Shown here: in pieces, positions 24,419-36,067 of the stretch
Position numbering within the stretch: the first letter of the stretch is position 1
Layout: each line of letters starts with the position of its first letter
DNA from: Amyloporia xantha
Taxonomy: Eukaryota; Basidiomycota; Agaricomycetes; Polyporales; Adustoporiaceae
Assembly (NCBI GenBank): GCA_036971615.1
Contig: JAYKKR010000010.1
Span: 310,001-374,000, forward strand
DNA: 64,000 nucleotides
Direction of reading: 5' to 3'
Program-made: the position numbers and the translations under genes
Notes under the pieces: generated by a model
Databases searched by the model: none
What the model saw: only the letters and a program-made list of their open reading frames with translations
What the model was told of the DNA's origin: nothing

Positions 24419-26552
24419 CTACTCCTGCCTATAATCATGCATGGTATGGACCAAGCCCTCTGCAGCTACTGATCTAGGTTTGATTGAGCAATCGAACTCA
24501 TGTGGGTGACTGGTAATCGTTACATCAGGATTCCCCTCAAAGCGGAACACTGGGGGGACAAACCTGATCGTCCCAGACGTGTATTCTATGACTGGTTCCA
24601 CAACCACATCATCCTTCACCGTCTTTGCAATCTCAAAAACGGATAAAGACATGGCGCAAGCGAGGAAAAGCGATGCCTCCGCAAGATGCCTGCCTGTAAC
24701 CCTCGCGAATCAATAATATCACGTCGGATTTCAAGATCTACGCACCTGGGCAAATTCTGGTGTAGCTTCCGTTAGTACAAGGACATGCAATCGACACCAA
24801 ACGCTGACCGTCTCCCAAAGCCAAATATGACCTGACGAGGATCCTTTTCCGGATCTCTGCCACCCAGCGGAAGGAACCTGTCTGGATTGAACGTGAACGG
24901 ATTGGCATAGACTTTCGGGTCATGCAAGAATTTCCTAGGATACATTTTCAATATCACAGAGTGTAATGGCAGGGGCATGCGTACCAAATGTTAGGAAAGA
25001 CGACGGTCCCTTCCGGAAGGAGGTAGCCTGCGTGAAAATCATCCTTCGTGAGGCGATGAGGCAAACCTAAGAGCCAATGGATCATTTGAGTGCGACTCGG
25101 AACTGAAGAAACACGACTTACCCAATGGTACCACGGGCTGCCATCGGAGAACCTCTAGACACAGTGCATTGACATAAGGCAATCGGTCGCGGTCAGCAAG
25201 AACCGGCAGTCTATCGCATCCGACAACAGCATCAATCTCGGCATGGGCCTTTCGCTGTACCTCCGGGAAGCACGTCATAGCTAAAAAGAAGGTGTGTATC
25301 GCAGATACCGTCTGGACAACAGCATTTGATATCATTCACAAAATTATAAAGGGAAGAGAACACTCACTGTGTCCCCACCAGCTGTGATAAAGATATGCTC
25401 GATTAGGAGTTAGGAGGAAGGATATTATTGGGTATCGCGTGCTTACCACTGTATAGCGATGAGGCGGCATCCTTAATAATGGACTCCACTTCCGGACTGG
25501 GTTTCTTCTCCAGCTGTGCAGACGTAAAACTAGGTGTAGCTGTTCCAGCGGACTGGTGCACGACATGTCAAACGTCAGTTCACGCGCCTTAGAATGTGTA
25601 TGACACTCTTCACCATCTGTTCCTTCGTGAACTCGTACGGGACATCACACATCATATCCAGATCTCTTCCCCACGCCTTGGCCTTTTTCTTCCACCCAGC
25701 TCCCGGCACCCAAGCTGGGACGTATTGCACTGATGAAGATAGACATTGGTCACCGGTCTCATAGGCGGCTTCGTAAGGAACACTGACACATAGGGAATAT
25801 GTCCACCAGGAAAGCCCCGGGTACCGTGGACTTGGAAAAGCCATCGACTGCTCGATCAACCAGACTGATAAGAGCATCCTCGCCCTCTTCAACGCGATAT
25901 CCATATGCCATCTTCAAGATGATAGCGCCCGTTGTTCTGACAGGAGCGGAGTGTCAGCAAACGACGCGTTTTGTACAGAGTGACTTACTTCCGGATATGT
26001 TCCAACAGTGTCTCAGGCTCGCGCCGGATGCGCGCAAGAAACTGTTGGACCTCATTCTCCAAGTGACCCGAGAACTTCTGAACAAGATTTCCACTGCCAA
26101 TTAGTTGAGAAAACAGTCGGCGGGTGTGCCGGAATCGAGAACCATAACGGGCCATCGCGAGCGTACGATCCCAGCCGACTAATTTGCCACCCATCGTCAT
26201 GACTGGCCGATCAGAGTAGATACTGCTTTTCTGGTCGAACATCTCGATCGCGACCTGAGATGAGTTCAGTATGACCATATGCTGACCGAACAAGGTGACA
26301 GAAACGATATTGCCTGTTCGTTGATTCAGCACTTGTTGACAAGTTTTTCGATGGATACTCACCCCATCTCTCGCCCCATGCAGCGAATGTCTTCCACTCA
26401 CTGGCAGTCGGCATGTCCAACACGTTGCCAATCACGGGCCATCCAGGTGGACCAGGAGGTAGGTATCCAGTGCGTCTGTTTCGGACGACGCGGTCCAGGA
26501 TTAGGACAAAGAGCAAGACAGCGGCAGTGTCAAGAACGATCAAAAGACTCAT
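24419..26552 (-). CDS. Cytochrome P450 (array copy 2)
   Basis: Paralogue of the flanking P450s. ATG 26552 opens MSLLIVLDTAAVLLFVLILD, the membrane anchor; the frame is open upstream but has no ATG. Parts: hinge YLPPGPPGWPVIGN; WDRTLAMARYGSRFRHTRRL; FSTSTVPGAFLVDIFPMCQ-like loop; PSFTSAQLEKKPSPEVE; I-helix AGGDTT (Gly in place of the commoner Ala, still consistent with the A/G-G-x-D/E-T rule); K-helix [27 protein letters not shown]; heme loop FGFGRR-ICPG; and the terminal exon SHPHEFDCSIKPRS, ending in DYRQE at 24419. The intron before SHPHEF (24510-24563) is 54 nt long and has no in-frame stop, so its retention would add 18 residues. Substrate unknown. Confidence 0.88.
24510..24563 (-). other. 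54-nt stop-free intron in P450 copy 2
   Basis: Begins GTTTGT, ends TTACCAG, with a TAAC branch-like motif near its 3' end. The three paralogues have introns of 50, 58 and 56 nt at the same phase-2 position, each of which shifts frame or meets a stop when retained. Only this copy reads through. Confidence 0.65.
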
Positions 26553-26645
26553 GTCTAGAACCAGAGGCCACCAGCGAAAAGGCACAGGGTAGAAGAACAC
26601 TGCTCTTCCGATATAGATGCCTCAAAGCGTCTGTATGCGGTAGTT

Positions 26646-26653
26646 TTATAGCA
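26646..26653 (-). promoter_or_regulatory. TATA box of P450 copy 2
   Basis: CTATAAAA on the minus strand (in GCTATAAAACTACC), about 95 bp upstream of the ATG at 26552. Confidence 0.45.
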
Positions 26654-27526
26654 TAGAGATACACAAGCCGACGACATCTCGCACCGGAGGCTGGATAACC
26701 CTGCTTGTTGGACATGCTAATTTTTGGTCAGCCGATCTCTAGGAACTGCTGCTGCGGAGCGCGGGGTGGAGGAAATCGAACTGCTCTTCTTGTGCTAGCA
26801 GAGGCGCCGTGCTCGGAGCAGGGTAAGCATCTCGACTCGCGGCTCCCTTACTGTTCAGCGCTAGGACGCAGGCAGCTGACATTTGCAACAGTCCCGATAG
26901 AGCAAAATGATATTTTGTATATACATACAGTGAGCAGACCTGAAGGACAGCTGTTCGAAATCTTCAATGCTGAACGCTGGGCGCTGGTCCGCAAAGGCTC
27001 AGGCTGGAGAAAGACATGCCGCCCGCCGTTGCGTGTCGACTCGAGGACTCAGAGCGCTAGGCATCAGCGTTGTTGACGCTCGAGAACGCAGCCTGTGTTT
27101 ACTATGAGATTACTATGAGGGGAGGCATTGGTGGAAGTATGCATTGCAAAAGCAGCAGAACGTTGTAGATCCGAATCTTACGATCGCACTAAGTAGTGCA
27201 GTGAGCGCCAGCGCCTGCCACAATCTTGAATCAGTGCGAGTTAGTCTTAACGATATACCTCACTGTCCTCAGATGTTCGTGGATGATTTATTTCCAAGGA
27301 ACATCAATGCCACAAATGGCAGATTCCATGGATCACAATAATGAGATCAGGATGCAAGATCATTACAGTACTAATACTTATACGTTCGGAGACCACCGCA
27401 GTCCGCGGCCGACTCATGACGCAGTCGGACTTTTCCACAATATGTTCTCAGAGTGTGCGCAGCCAATTCACAGCACATTACACCATTTGCAATCAAACAT
27501 CGGAAGGTAAGGACAAGAGGCTGTTC
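26654..27526. other. Intergenic region within P450 array
   Basis: About 870 bp between P450 copies 2 and 3. A GC-rich plus-strand open frame (26714-27076) and several shorter ones have no recognisable similarity and were not accepted as genes. The part next to copy 2 contains its promoter, the part next to copy 3 its 3' UTR. Confidence 0.4.
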
Positions 27527-29694
27527 CTACCTCGATTCCTGCACGGACAGAATCAATGCTTCAGCATTTGCTGACCTCGGCTTGATCGAGCACTCAAACG
27601 GTTGCGGGTAACTGAGTGGTCGCTTTCAGTATGCACACCTGCCAGCTAAGCAAGACGAACGCTGCGAACCTGAGCGTCCCTGACGTATACTCGAGGGAAG
27701 GCTCTATAACGGCCCCATCTTTCGTTGGCTTTGCTATGTCGAAAACAGCAAGAGACATGACACAAGAGAGGAATAATGATGCTTCCGCAAGGTGCAAACC
27801 TGACAATTTCGTCAGAATCATCAAGGAAGAACACCGAGTTTCGCAAACCAGGGCAGATACTGTCACAGTCCACGTCAGAATAAGGCCTCACGAGTATCTA
27901 TGAGTCTATGACTGACCGCCTCCCAAAGCCAAATGCTAATTGACGAGGATCCTTTTCGGGCTCCTGATCACATGAAGGGATGAACCTATCTGGCTTAAAC
28001 TCAAAGGGGTCAACGTAGAGTTTGGGATCGTGCAGAAATTTCCTAAGGTTTATGACAGAGAAAGAAGTGAGTCCACGCTCAACTGATCATTACACTTCGA
28101 CGATGCCTACCAGACATTAGCTATGACAGTAGTACCTTTCGGAATGAAGTAGCCCGCGTGAACATCGTCCTCCATTGAAGTATGAGGAAAACCTGCGCAT
28201 AGGCGTGTAGCCAGCGAGATTCTAAGCCGAACATAGAGTCTTACCTAATGGGACAACCGGCTGCCACCTGAGAACTTCCAAGCATAAGGCATTGACATAA
28301 GGCAAATGGTCCCGGTCAGCAAGTTGAGGCAGTCTATCATATCCAATGACAGCGTCTATCTCAGCCTGAGCTTTTCGCTGTACCTCTGGGAAACACATCA
28401 TCGCAAGGAAGAAGGTGCATATCGAGGAAACAGTCTGCGCAACACAAGATGATATGAAGTTGTCATACCGACGCCGATAAGAGAACGGTACGTACTGTAT
28501 CAGCACCAGCTATGACAGAGAGGTGAGCGGACGTGTTCAAAGGTATCGTTTTCCGATACTCACCACCGTAGAGAGATGCAGCGGCATGTTTGATTCTCGC
28601 CTCCTGTTCTGGACCGGGGTTTGTCTCGAGCAATTTAGAAGTAAAGCTAGGCATCGCGGTCCCAGCCAGCTGGTGCACAACATGTCAGGAGCTGCACACA
28701 CACGAGGAAGTATAAGATGTTGTAATCACCATTTGCTCCTTCGTGAATTTATACGGCACGTCAAACATCATGTTTAGGTCCTCGGTCCACATCTGGACAC
28801 CATTTTTCCACCCTGCGCCTGGCACCCAGGCTGGAAGATATTGTACTGAGGACAAGAGGTCAGCGAGAAGCCAGCCATCGTCTGCTAGTCTGCATCGACT
28901 CTGCGACGTACATATAGGGAATGTGTCCACAAGGAAGGCCCCAGGTGTACTCATTGCGGAGAATTCTTCGACTGCACGATGCACTATATCAAGGAGAGCA
29001 TCCTCCTCTTCTTCGACCTGGTAGCCGTACGCTATTTTCAATATGCCTGTACCTGTAGTACTGTGGTCATAACAGTGTCTGTTGGATGAATGAGACACGG
29101 CACATAGATGATCTCCTCACGTGTGAACCTGCTTAATTACTGTTGCAGGCTGACGCAGGACGCGTAATAAAAACTTGTGTACTTCATATTCCAAGATTTC
29201 GGAAAATTTCTCAACGTGGTCACGACTGCCAACTACTTGAGAGAAGAACTTGCGCAAATGCCGGAGCTGAGGTCCGTAACGGAGCATCGCAACGGTACGA
29301 TTCCAGCCAACTATTTCGCCAAGCACCGTCAGGACCGGCCGGTCAGAATAGATGCCGCCCTTCTTGTCGAACATCTCGAATGCGAGCTGCGATGAGTTGA
29401 GGATGACGACCTGCTTTTCAAACATTGTGATGGAAACAATGTCGCCTACACAAGATGTCAATTCTTTCCAAAGAGGGATTACTATGTGAATCACTACTTG
29501 CCCCACTTTTCGCCCCACTCTGAAAAGGTCTTCCACTCATATGATGATGGCATGTCCAGCAAATTACCGATTACCGGCCATCCTGATGGGCCAGGAGGTA
29601 AAGGACCCGTTCGTCTCTTTCTGTATATGTTGCTCAGAACCAATGCCAGTAAGAAGACAGCAATAGAATCAAACACGACCAGTGAGACCTGCAT
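27527..29694 (-). CDS. Cytochrome P450 (array copy 3)
   Basis: Paralogue of copies 1 and 2. ATG 29694 ([20 protein letters not shown]) opens the membrane anchor, followed by [20 protein letters not shown]. Parts in order: [53 protein letters not shown] loop; [17 protein letters not shown]-helix AGADTT with the intron inside; [21 protein letters not shown]-helix [44 protein letters not shown] heme loop; [20 protein letters not shown]; and the last exon [20 protein letters not shown], ending in VQESR at 27527. As in copy 1, a short intron (58 nt) separates TL(S) from YPQPF. All motifs are intact. Substrate unknown; tandem position and conserved introns show origin by local duplication. Confidence 0.88.
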
Positions 29695-29740
29695 ACTTGT
29701 TGAGAAGGGCTAGTCAAGTCATTTGCAGTTAGCGCAATCC

Positions 29741-29752
29741 TCAGTATATATA
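29741..29752 (-). promoter_or_regulatory. TATA box of P450 copy 3
   Basis: Run of alternating T and A (ATATATATATA on the minus strand), about 50 bp upstream of the ATG at 29694, the same spacing as in copies 1 and 4. Confidence 0.45.
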
Positions 29753-31321
29753 TATCGTGGCGGTGACAAGCGCCCATCTCCGACTCCTCTAAACATTCAC
29801 GTTCAACTTACTTGGATACATGTCAGCAGACGCGGTTCATGCGAGTTCATACGGTGTCAGGTGCACGATAAGTTGCGTATAGTGGTGTCCAATCGGGCTA
29901 GGTCGCCGATGCTATATCTGGCCAAATGACCCACGGAACAAGTCCTTTGGTGATGGGAAAGCACATTCGTGCATTGACAAACCCCTCCTCCTACTAGTAG
30001 TCGGAGTCGGGGACAGTGAAGCAACTGGCATGTCAAATCACCTGAAGAAGGAAGCGCTGAAGGACAAGTAGCGAGAATGTATCGGAAAATCTCACCCCAC
30101 TTCGTGATATTTCCAATCATCCTATTATCTTGCCATTCCGCTGCGCATCCAGAAACGGGCTGTGGGAGTATAGACTCCTGATTCTAGAAGTCATGAGGTG
30201 TTACCTCCATGCCCACGTAGGTGCCAACAAACTTCTGTGAGCGATTGAACCCTTGCATTCACACTGCTTGACACTACCGTAGGACTGGAATTTGATCATA
30301 TATCAACACGTACCGATACAGTCTAGTCAATATGCCATTGATGTTTTGAAGGCGATTGGAAGCTGAGGGGCCCACAATTTCCACACTCGTTTGAGGGGAT
30401 CTGTCTCTGCGTCCGAAATGAACCTAAGTTAAATTTCAAACCGGGCCCGTTGCCAGAGTTCTAGCGTGCAATTCATCTGTAAGGTCTGATGTGAGATGGA
30501 GTAAGACTTCGACGCGGAATCTAACCATCTTTCTGATCACGCTGAGCTGCGGCTCCAGTGCGAAGCGCCCCATCATTAGAGATTACGGTGAAAGTAAAAC
30601 AATACGTTTTTCCATTGGCGTGCGCGCAAACATGCTAGGCCTTCCGTGTACACGTCTTCCCGGACAATTCCCATAGAACGCGCCGGAATTAGACGATTGA
30701 ATACTGAAAACCCACACCCCGGACCATAAGTAGCACTCAACCTCTGGAAAGAAATGACATACATTCACGCTGCCGTTGGCATACGCATGAACGATATGCA
30801 TAACGCCAACTCGTCAGCGGTGATCGTTTGAAGAGGGGAGAAAAGCTAGATTGCTGCATCTGAACCTTGTATCAGTCCCGCAAAGTGATTGACGTCCAAC
30901 GCTTACACATTTCAACGATCTCAGACAGTCGTGACAATCCTGCATCATAGACGCAGTCCTCATAAGAAGCGCTCAATCATGTTCGACGGTCTATTGTCGG
31001 TGACCTCGCATTCAATACGCTACAAAAAGCGCGCTGCCTGTGCTAACCTGATTGCAGGTAAGAAGGCCCTGGTACTCAAATCACTGTGGCTTGTGTGTTA
31101 TCTGATGCGAGAACACCGGAAGCTTATCTAGCCTTACTCCTCGGCAAACAAGCATGCAAGCCAGGAACATCTTATCTCATAGCAGGTCAACCTGGCTTGT
31201 ACACAAATGCCATTAGTAACAAATGTATTAGAGCTCAGATCACACACGAGAAGCATCCTAACTTGATGCGCAGCGATTCATCACTACCTGAACACCGACT
31301 GGCTTAGTGGCACCAACTTCG
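29753..31321. other. Intergenic region, 1.6 kb
   Basis: Between P450 copy 3 and the decayed copy 4. No gene recognised on either strand. A minus-strand piece near 30080-30120 reads ITKWGEIFRYI, faintly like a P450 N-terminal segment (xxWGExxG), but has no supporting context. The region could hold decayed DNA from earlier duplications. Confidence 0.35.
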
Positions 31322-32259
31322 TCAATTTGCTCGAAGATGAATATTCAAGGACTTTCGGGAGCAATTGGCAGTGAGAATCAGAGCTTCCGCTTTGTTTGAC
31401 CGAGGTCTGACACCGTATTCGAACGGCTGCGGTTGGCTAGTTCGGACGTGCGCTCAATAAGTTTCGCTCGTGTTCTTAAGTCGACAGCGTACCTAACGAT
31501 TCCGCTTGACATGTGCAGGACCGGCTCCACACTCACACCATCAACGATAGGCTTCGAGATTTGAAACACCGCAAGTGACATGGCACAAGCCATGAAAATG
31601 GCTGCATCCGAGAAGTGGACTCCTGTGACAATGACAGATGACATGATAAAGCACAAGATTTGGTAAACAGAACTGACATACCGGGGCAGATTCTGGTTGT
31701 TGAGATCAGGATACAAATATCGCAATAATAGTAATCTCAGCTTACCGTCGACCGAAGCCGAACACCATCACCGCGAGGGTCCTGCTCTGCCTTCTTGCCC
31801 TCTGTTGAGATCAGCCAATCGGCATTGAATTCTGACGGGGTGTGATATATGCGCAGGTCTCGGCACATTTATCGCGCTCTTCTTGTCGAGCATCTCCGCA
31901 GCAAACTGATATGAGTTGAGGACTACGATGTGTCTTCCGAGAACAGTGACAGAAGAAATGTGCCCTGTCATTCATGTTCATGTTGTCCTCTAATGAGATA
32001 CTGTGCGGAATCAAATTTACAGATAGCGATACCACATACCCCATTCATCACCCCACTCTGAAGTCTTCCATTGACAGGAACCAGGGAAATCATATGCATT
32101 TCCTATCAGAGGCCATCCTTTAGGACCAGGAGGAAGAGCTTGCAAACGCCTTTGCCGCAAACGAAGTTGCAGGAAGAAAACCCCGAAAGAAACAACTACA
32201 ACAGCGAGGATTATCTGAGTTGCACTCATCTCTCTGTTCTGCTGTTGAAAAAGCGACAT
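31322..32259 (-). pseudogene. Decayed cytochrome P450 (array copy 4, central deletion)
   Basis: Retains the two ends of a P450 but not its middle. The N-terminus starts MSATQIILAVVVVSFGVFF (ATG 32229; another ATG at 32259), with hinge ALPPGPKGWPLIGNAYDFPG, then GHISSVTVLGRHIVVLNSYQ and FAAEMLDKKSAINVPRP. Around 31840-31855 the sequence jumps directly to a segment resembling the stretch just before the heme loop (TPSEFNADWL, EGKKAEQDPRG). Everything from helix C through helix K, including I-helix and ExxR, is missing: about 250 residues. One extra base also breaks the frame just before FGFGRR (about 31760). After the heme exon the C-terminus is recognisable: [20 protein letters not shown], then PQPFEYGVRPRSNKAEALI. 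It cannot encode an active P450. Slightly more diverged than copies 1-3. Confidence 0.8.
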
Positions 32260-32270
32260 GAGCACCGCTA

Positions 32271-32276
32271 CTTATA
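32271..32276 (-). promoter_or_regulatory. TATA box of the decayed P450 copy 4
   Basis: TATAAG on the minus strand, about 42 bp upstream of the ATG at 32229. The promoter element appears preserved although the coding part is broken. Confidence 0.4.
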
Positions 32277-33527
32277 CCTACTCTTCCATGGCATTCAACG
32301 ACCTATCGTGCGATACGTGCGATAACGCGGTTGTGGCGTCCCGGCATCATGGTGTCAAAGCCAAAAGTGACTTGAACGGTCTATATCCTGCTTTCGCTGA
32401 CCATTGTGTCAGGCAAGATACCACTCTACCGCCGTCCTTTCTCCGAGGTAAATACGGACGATATCGTGAACCCCCGCACGCATTGTCCGAGCGTCATGCA
32501 ATCGACGCCAGAGATAGTCTCCGGGATTGTGTTCAGCAAGAAATTAGGTGTATGCTGTGAGGTTAGCACAAACAGTTATAACAGTACGTGTTCAACGAGC
32601 ACAGAGCGTAGGCACAACGTCGCCGCATAACTTTCACTCGTCATGATGATCTTGAAAAGCTTTGGTCAGCTTCAACGATAGTGCTCGTTCAATCATGGGA
32701 CTCACCTTATTTCCCATCAGTACAACAACACGGATGGTCTAGTCCTGCCCCATATACCCATATTCTTAGATCACAGAGAATCGAATAATTATCACTTAAT
32801 CAATCGAACGCCGGGCGCGTTATCAGCTGTGTGTTCGACTCGACTCGGACAGCGGACAAGGGCAGATGACTTGATAGGATTGAGGCTGACAGCGATCGGA
32901 AGGTGTCAAATTTCACGGTGACCAGGGCCTCAGCCTGTCAGATGCAGCACAGACCAAGTTGTATCCATTGAAAAATTTCCTTGTCAGGATGAAACGGAAC
33001 TAGCAGGTGCCGGCTTCCTGCTACGTCAGCACCTTAGCGTGTGGGAGGACTTACCATACCCTGTAGCCTCCTGTCATCCACAAAGAACGCGCTATAAACG
33101 CAGCCCAAACCATAAAGGACTGTAAACATATCGCACGACTCTTCGACGTCCTAAGGCCAACTTGCGAGACACAGCTGCCGGTGATGTACGCGTCGATTCA
33201 GCGACCCCCTAAGCGTTTGTCGAAGAGTAAAGCGCATTGAAACAATTACACAGTACAGTGGAAAAGGAGTAATGCTGTCGAATGACCACAACGAGAGACT
33301 CCATGCAATGCCAACATGACACATTGGCCGGGATGAAGGAGGCGCGACACACGTGACCGCGCAGCGATCGCGTCCTCTCTGCCAGATGCAACCCAGATGA
33401 GGATGAGATAAGAGTGCTCAGCATAAGTTGACCGGTTGTAAGCTCACATACGCTGTATCCATCATGCCGGGTCGTCTTCAGAACAAGGTATTGCGTGATA
33501 CTCCTCCAAGTAACTGCATATTGACAA
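32277..33527. other. Intergenic region upstream of SDR gene
   Basis: About 1.25 kb. No supported gene; open frames are short and unrelated to known proteins. A TATA-like GCTATAAACGC lies near 33091-33099, too far (about 430 bp) from the SDR start to be assigned with confidence. Confidence 0.35.
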
Positions 33528-34952
33528 ATGCATGCGCCAAAGGTTGCTCTTATCACTGGCGCCGGGTCGTACGTCCGTCTCTTCTGATACGTAGGATAGG
33601 ATGAGCTTACAGAGGCTCTGATCGCCAGCGGGATTGGTCTCGAGTCTTCCATCTTGTTTGCTCAAGAGGGCGCCCATGTCGCTCTCGTGGACATCAACCA
33701 AGAGGCTGTGCAGAAGACACACAAACTCATTGCAGAACGCTTCCCAAATGTGAAATCTGTCCCGATCCAAGCGGACGTGAGCAAGGAGGAAAATGTCAAG
33801 ACCATGGTCCAGGTGGCGGTCAAGGAATTTGGCCGCCTTGACATCATGGTGAGCCAGGGTGCCTTGTATTTTACTGGCATCTCTCATGCGCCTATCGCAT
33901 AACTTGAACCTCTATCCTAGTTTAACAACGCTGGTAAGCTTGACATACGCAATCTGGAGTCTTCTAAACATTGCGCATGCGTGCAGGCATAATGCATCCT
34001 GATGACGACAACGCGTTGAACACTGAGGAGCGGATATGGGATCTGACCATGAACATCAACGTCAAAGGCGTCTGGTGGGGCTGCAAGTATGCCATCCTCG
34101 CCATGCGGGAGAACCCTACCGACGAGAGTAAAGGGCTTCACACCGGCGGAAGCATCATCAACACGGCGAGCTTTGTCGCACTCATGGGCGCTGCGACGCC
34201 TCAGCTAGCTTGTTCGTAATTGCGTCTGCTTTGGTCGTGACTTGCAATGCAAACAACTCACGTTATATGTTTTGAGTAGACACTGCATCAAAAGTGGATA
34301 TTTTTCCCGATGCAATACAGTTTCTCGAGCTGACGAAGGTACATAGGGCGCCGTGCTTGCTATGACACGCGAGTTAGCAATGGTGCATGCGCGAGAAGGC
34401 ATCCGCGTTAACTCAATCTGCCCGTGCGTCCTTATGTCCGGCTGATGCCTCGCCAGTCTGACCTCCTTGCAGTGGTCCACTGAAGACTCGTGCGTATCAT
34501 CTTCCATACAACCGTCCCCAGAACGCTCACAAACAAAACATCGCCCGGTAATGACATGCTTTTTTCCAATGCAACTCTTGATTGCAGCCCTATTGATGGA
34601 TTTCCTTAACACGCAAGAGAAGAAGGACCGCCGTATGGTTCATCTGCCTATGGGCCGCTTCGGTGAAGCGGTCGAGGTCGCCAGGGGTGCACTGTTCTGT
34701 ACGTCTTTACCACATATAGGGGTTTATATCGTCTGTTCCCTCTAACATTCTTTCATTAACATTAGTGGCAAGCGACGAGAGTAGCTACGTGACTGTAAGC
34801 ACCTCTACTTCTGACATAAGCATCAAATGATATTTACTGACCAAAATATCCAATACCAGGGCACGGATTTCAAGGTTGATGGTGGTCTCAGCTCATGCTA
34901 CGTCACGCCTCTGGGCGAGCAGGTCTTGCCGCCACCTTCTACCCTTGTTTGA
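33528..34952 (+). CDS. Short-chain dehydrogenase/reductase
   Basis: Classical SDR, NAD(P)(H)-dependent oxidoreductase of about 280 residues; substrate unknown. ATG 33528 (MHAPKVALITGAG). The cofactor motif TGAG-SGIG is split by the first intron (about 33569-33620). Then FAQEGAHVALVDINQEAVQK (Asp after the second strand, VDIN, favours NAD(H)), DVSKEENVKTMVQVAVKEFG, NNAG in FNNAGIMHPDDDN, the serine strand SIINTASFVALMGA, and catalytic YTASK. In YTASK the Tyr codon is split by an intron at about 34210-34279 and a second intron follows the Lys. Next are IRVNSICPGPLKTPLLMDFL and GTDFKVDGGLSSCYVTP. Stop 34950-34952. About eight introns. Its position next to the P450 array suggests, but does not prove, a shared oxidative pathway. 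Confidence 0.88.
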
Positions 34953-35249
34953 AAGACCCGAGTCCCAGATCAAGCCGCACTTGTTGAAGTAGACAAACTC
35001 GTCGTAAACTGAAGTATCGTTTAATGTACAACTGTACAACAATGGAGCACATCGTTACACATATTCTCGTAAGACCAGTGGCATGAATTTGCAAACAACA
35101 ATGGCTTCGGCAGCACGAAGATAGAATATCTTGAAGGATAACTACCTCGAAGATGTTCGCGCAACTATAGTGCGCGGGTCCTTCGTCGGGTTCAGTCAAG
35201 GAAAGGTTGTGTACCAAAGTAACTATACACTCACACTTCCGTATAACAT

Positions 35250-36067
35250 TCAGAGCTCCTTCTGCGCTCCCTTCGCAGCCCTCTTCTCCCTGTTGATCTT
35301 CGCGATTTCCATGCCTATGCTATTCTGCAGTTCTTTGTGCAATTGCGGCCTATACCCGAGAGCAAACAAGATCTCGAGATGGACAAAGAACGGGGCGAGG
35401 ACGACAGCTAAGGATGGTAAACACGCTTAGATCCTCTCAATGCGTGAGAAGCCAGGCTGCCCGCTTACCGCCGATGAGGTTGTCGATGAGAGCGGGGGAG
35501 CGGCCCTCTGGTCCGTAGTGCCCGATGAACTGGGCAATCCACGACGAGATGTGGAGAGCAGCGGCATACTTAAGCGCGTCAGGCGTATACGAGAAAGCCG
35601 TGGCTGTGAGAAGCGACGCGGTCATCTGGGGTAGGTACAACGCCTGGACAACAAGATATCGGATCTGAAACGACAAGTCCTCTGACAGATACTCACAGCA
35701 GCGGTAGGTTCGAGAGCAAAGTAATATAACATGTAGACAGCAGCTTGGAGAGCAGGCCAGTTGAGATCAAACACAAAGTACTGATTGAAGGCGACATGGA
35801 CTGCGGGGAAGAAAGCAGGGACAGGAAGAGCGCATGCTAAGACGTGGAAGGTCCTGAATTTCCTGCATAAGCCTAGTAAGAACCAAAGAACAGGACTTCA
35901 CGTACCAGAGGAGGATAGGAACACAGACTTCGTGAATCGTGATGTTAATAACGTTTGAATGGTAGGCGCCGTAGAAGGTGAGCTGACGGCGGCTAAGTGC
36001 TCCTGGACGCCCCATCGTCGAGAGAACGCACCTGCTTCTTGATGTTAAAAAGACCTGAGGACGCCAT
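35250..36067 (-). CDS. MPO1: Mpo1-like ER 2-hydroxy fatty acid dioxygenase (DUF962)
   Basis: Small multi-pass ER membrane protein of the Mpo1/YGL010w family. In yeast Mpo1 is an Fe2+-dependent dioxygenase that alpha-oxidises 2-hydroxy fatty acids from phytosphingosine breakdown. ATG 36067 (MASSGLFNIKKQ, then an intron). Family signature: LTFYGAYHSNVINITIHEVC with the two histidines of the HxxxN...HxxC motif, and PILLW. Then membrane exons TFHVLACALPVPAFF, YFVFDLNWPALQAAVYMLYY and LYLPQMTASLLTATA. A second histidine cluster reads LHISSWIAQFIGHYGPEGRS, then PALIDNLIGG. The C-terminus is ALVLAPFFVHLEILFALGYR and a basic tail ending AAKGAQKEL (a C-terminal KEL that may aid ER retention; inference). 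Divergent from SEC22. Confidence 0.88.

Noticed and set aside
22158..24652. Apparent C-terminal frameshifts in P450 copies 1, 3 and 4 relative to copy 2
   Set aside because: All four copies have a short phase-2 intron just before the HPxPFxCxIxPRS segment. Removing it restores the family C-terminus in each, so the early stops are intronic.
26714..27076. GC-rich plus-strand open frame between P450 copies 2 and 3
   Set aside because: No similarity, odd composition and no splice or promoter context; probably random.
30080..30120. Minus-strand ITKWGEIFRYI resembling a P450 N-terminal segment
   Set aside because: Only about ten residues fit, with no hinge, anchor or following exon; chance cannot be excluded.
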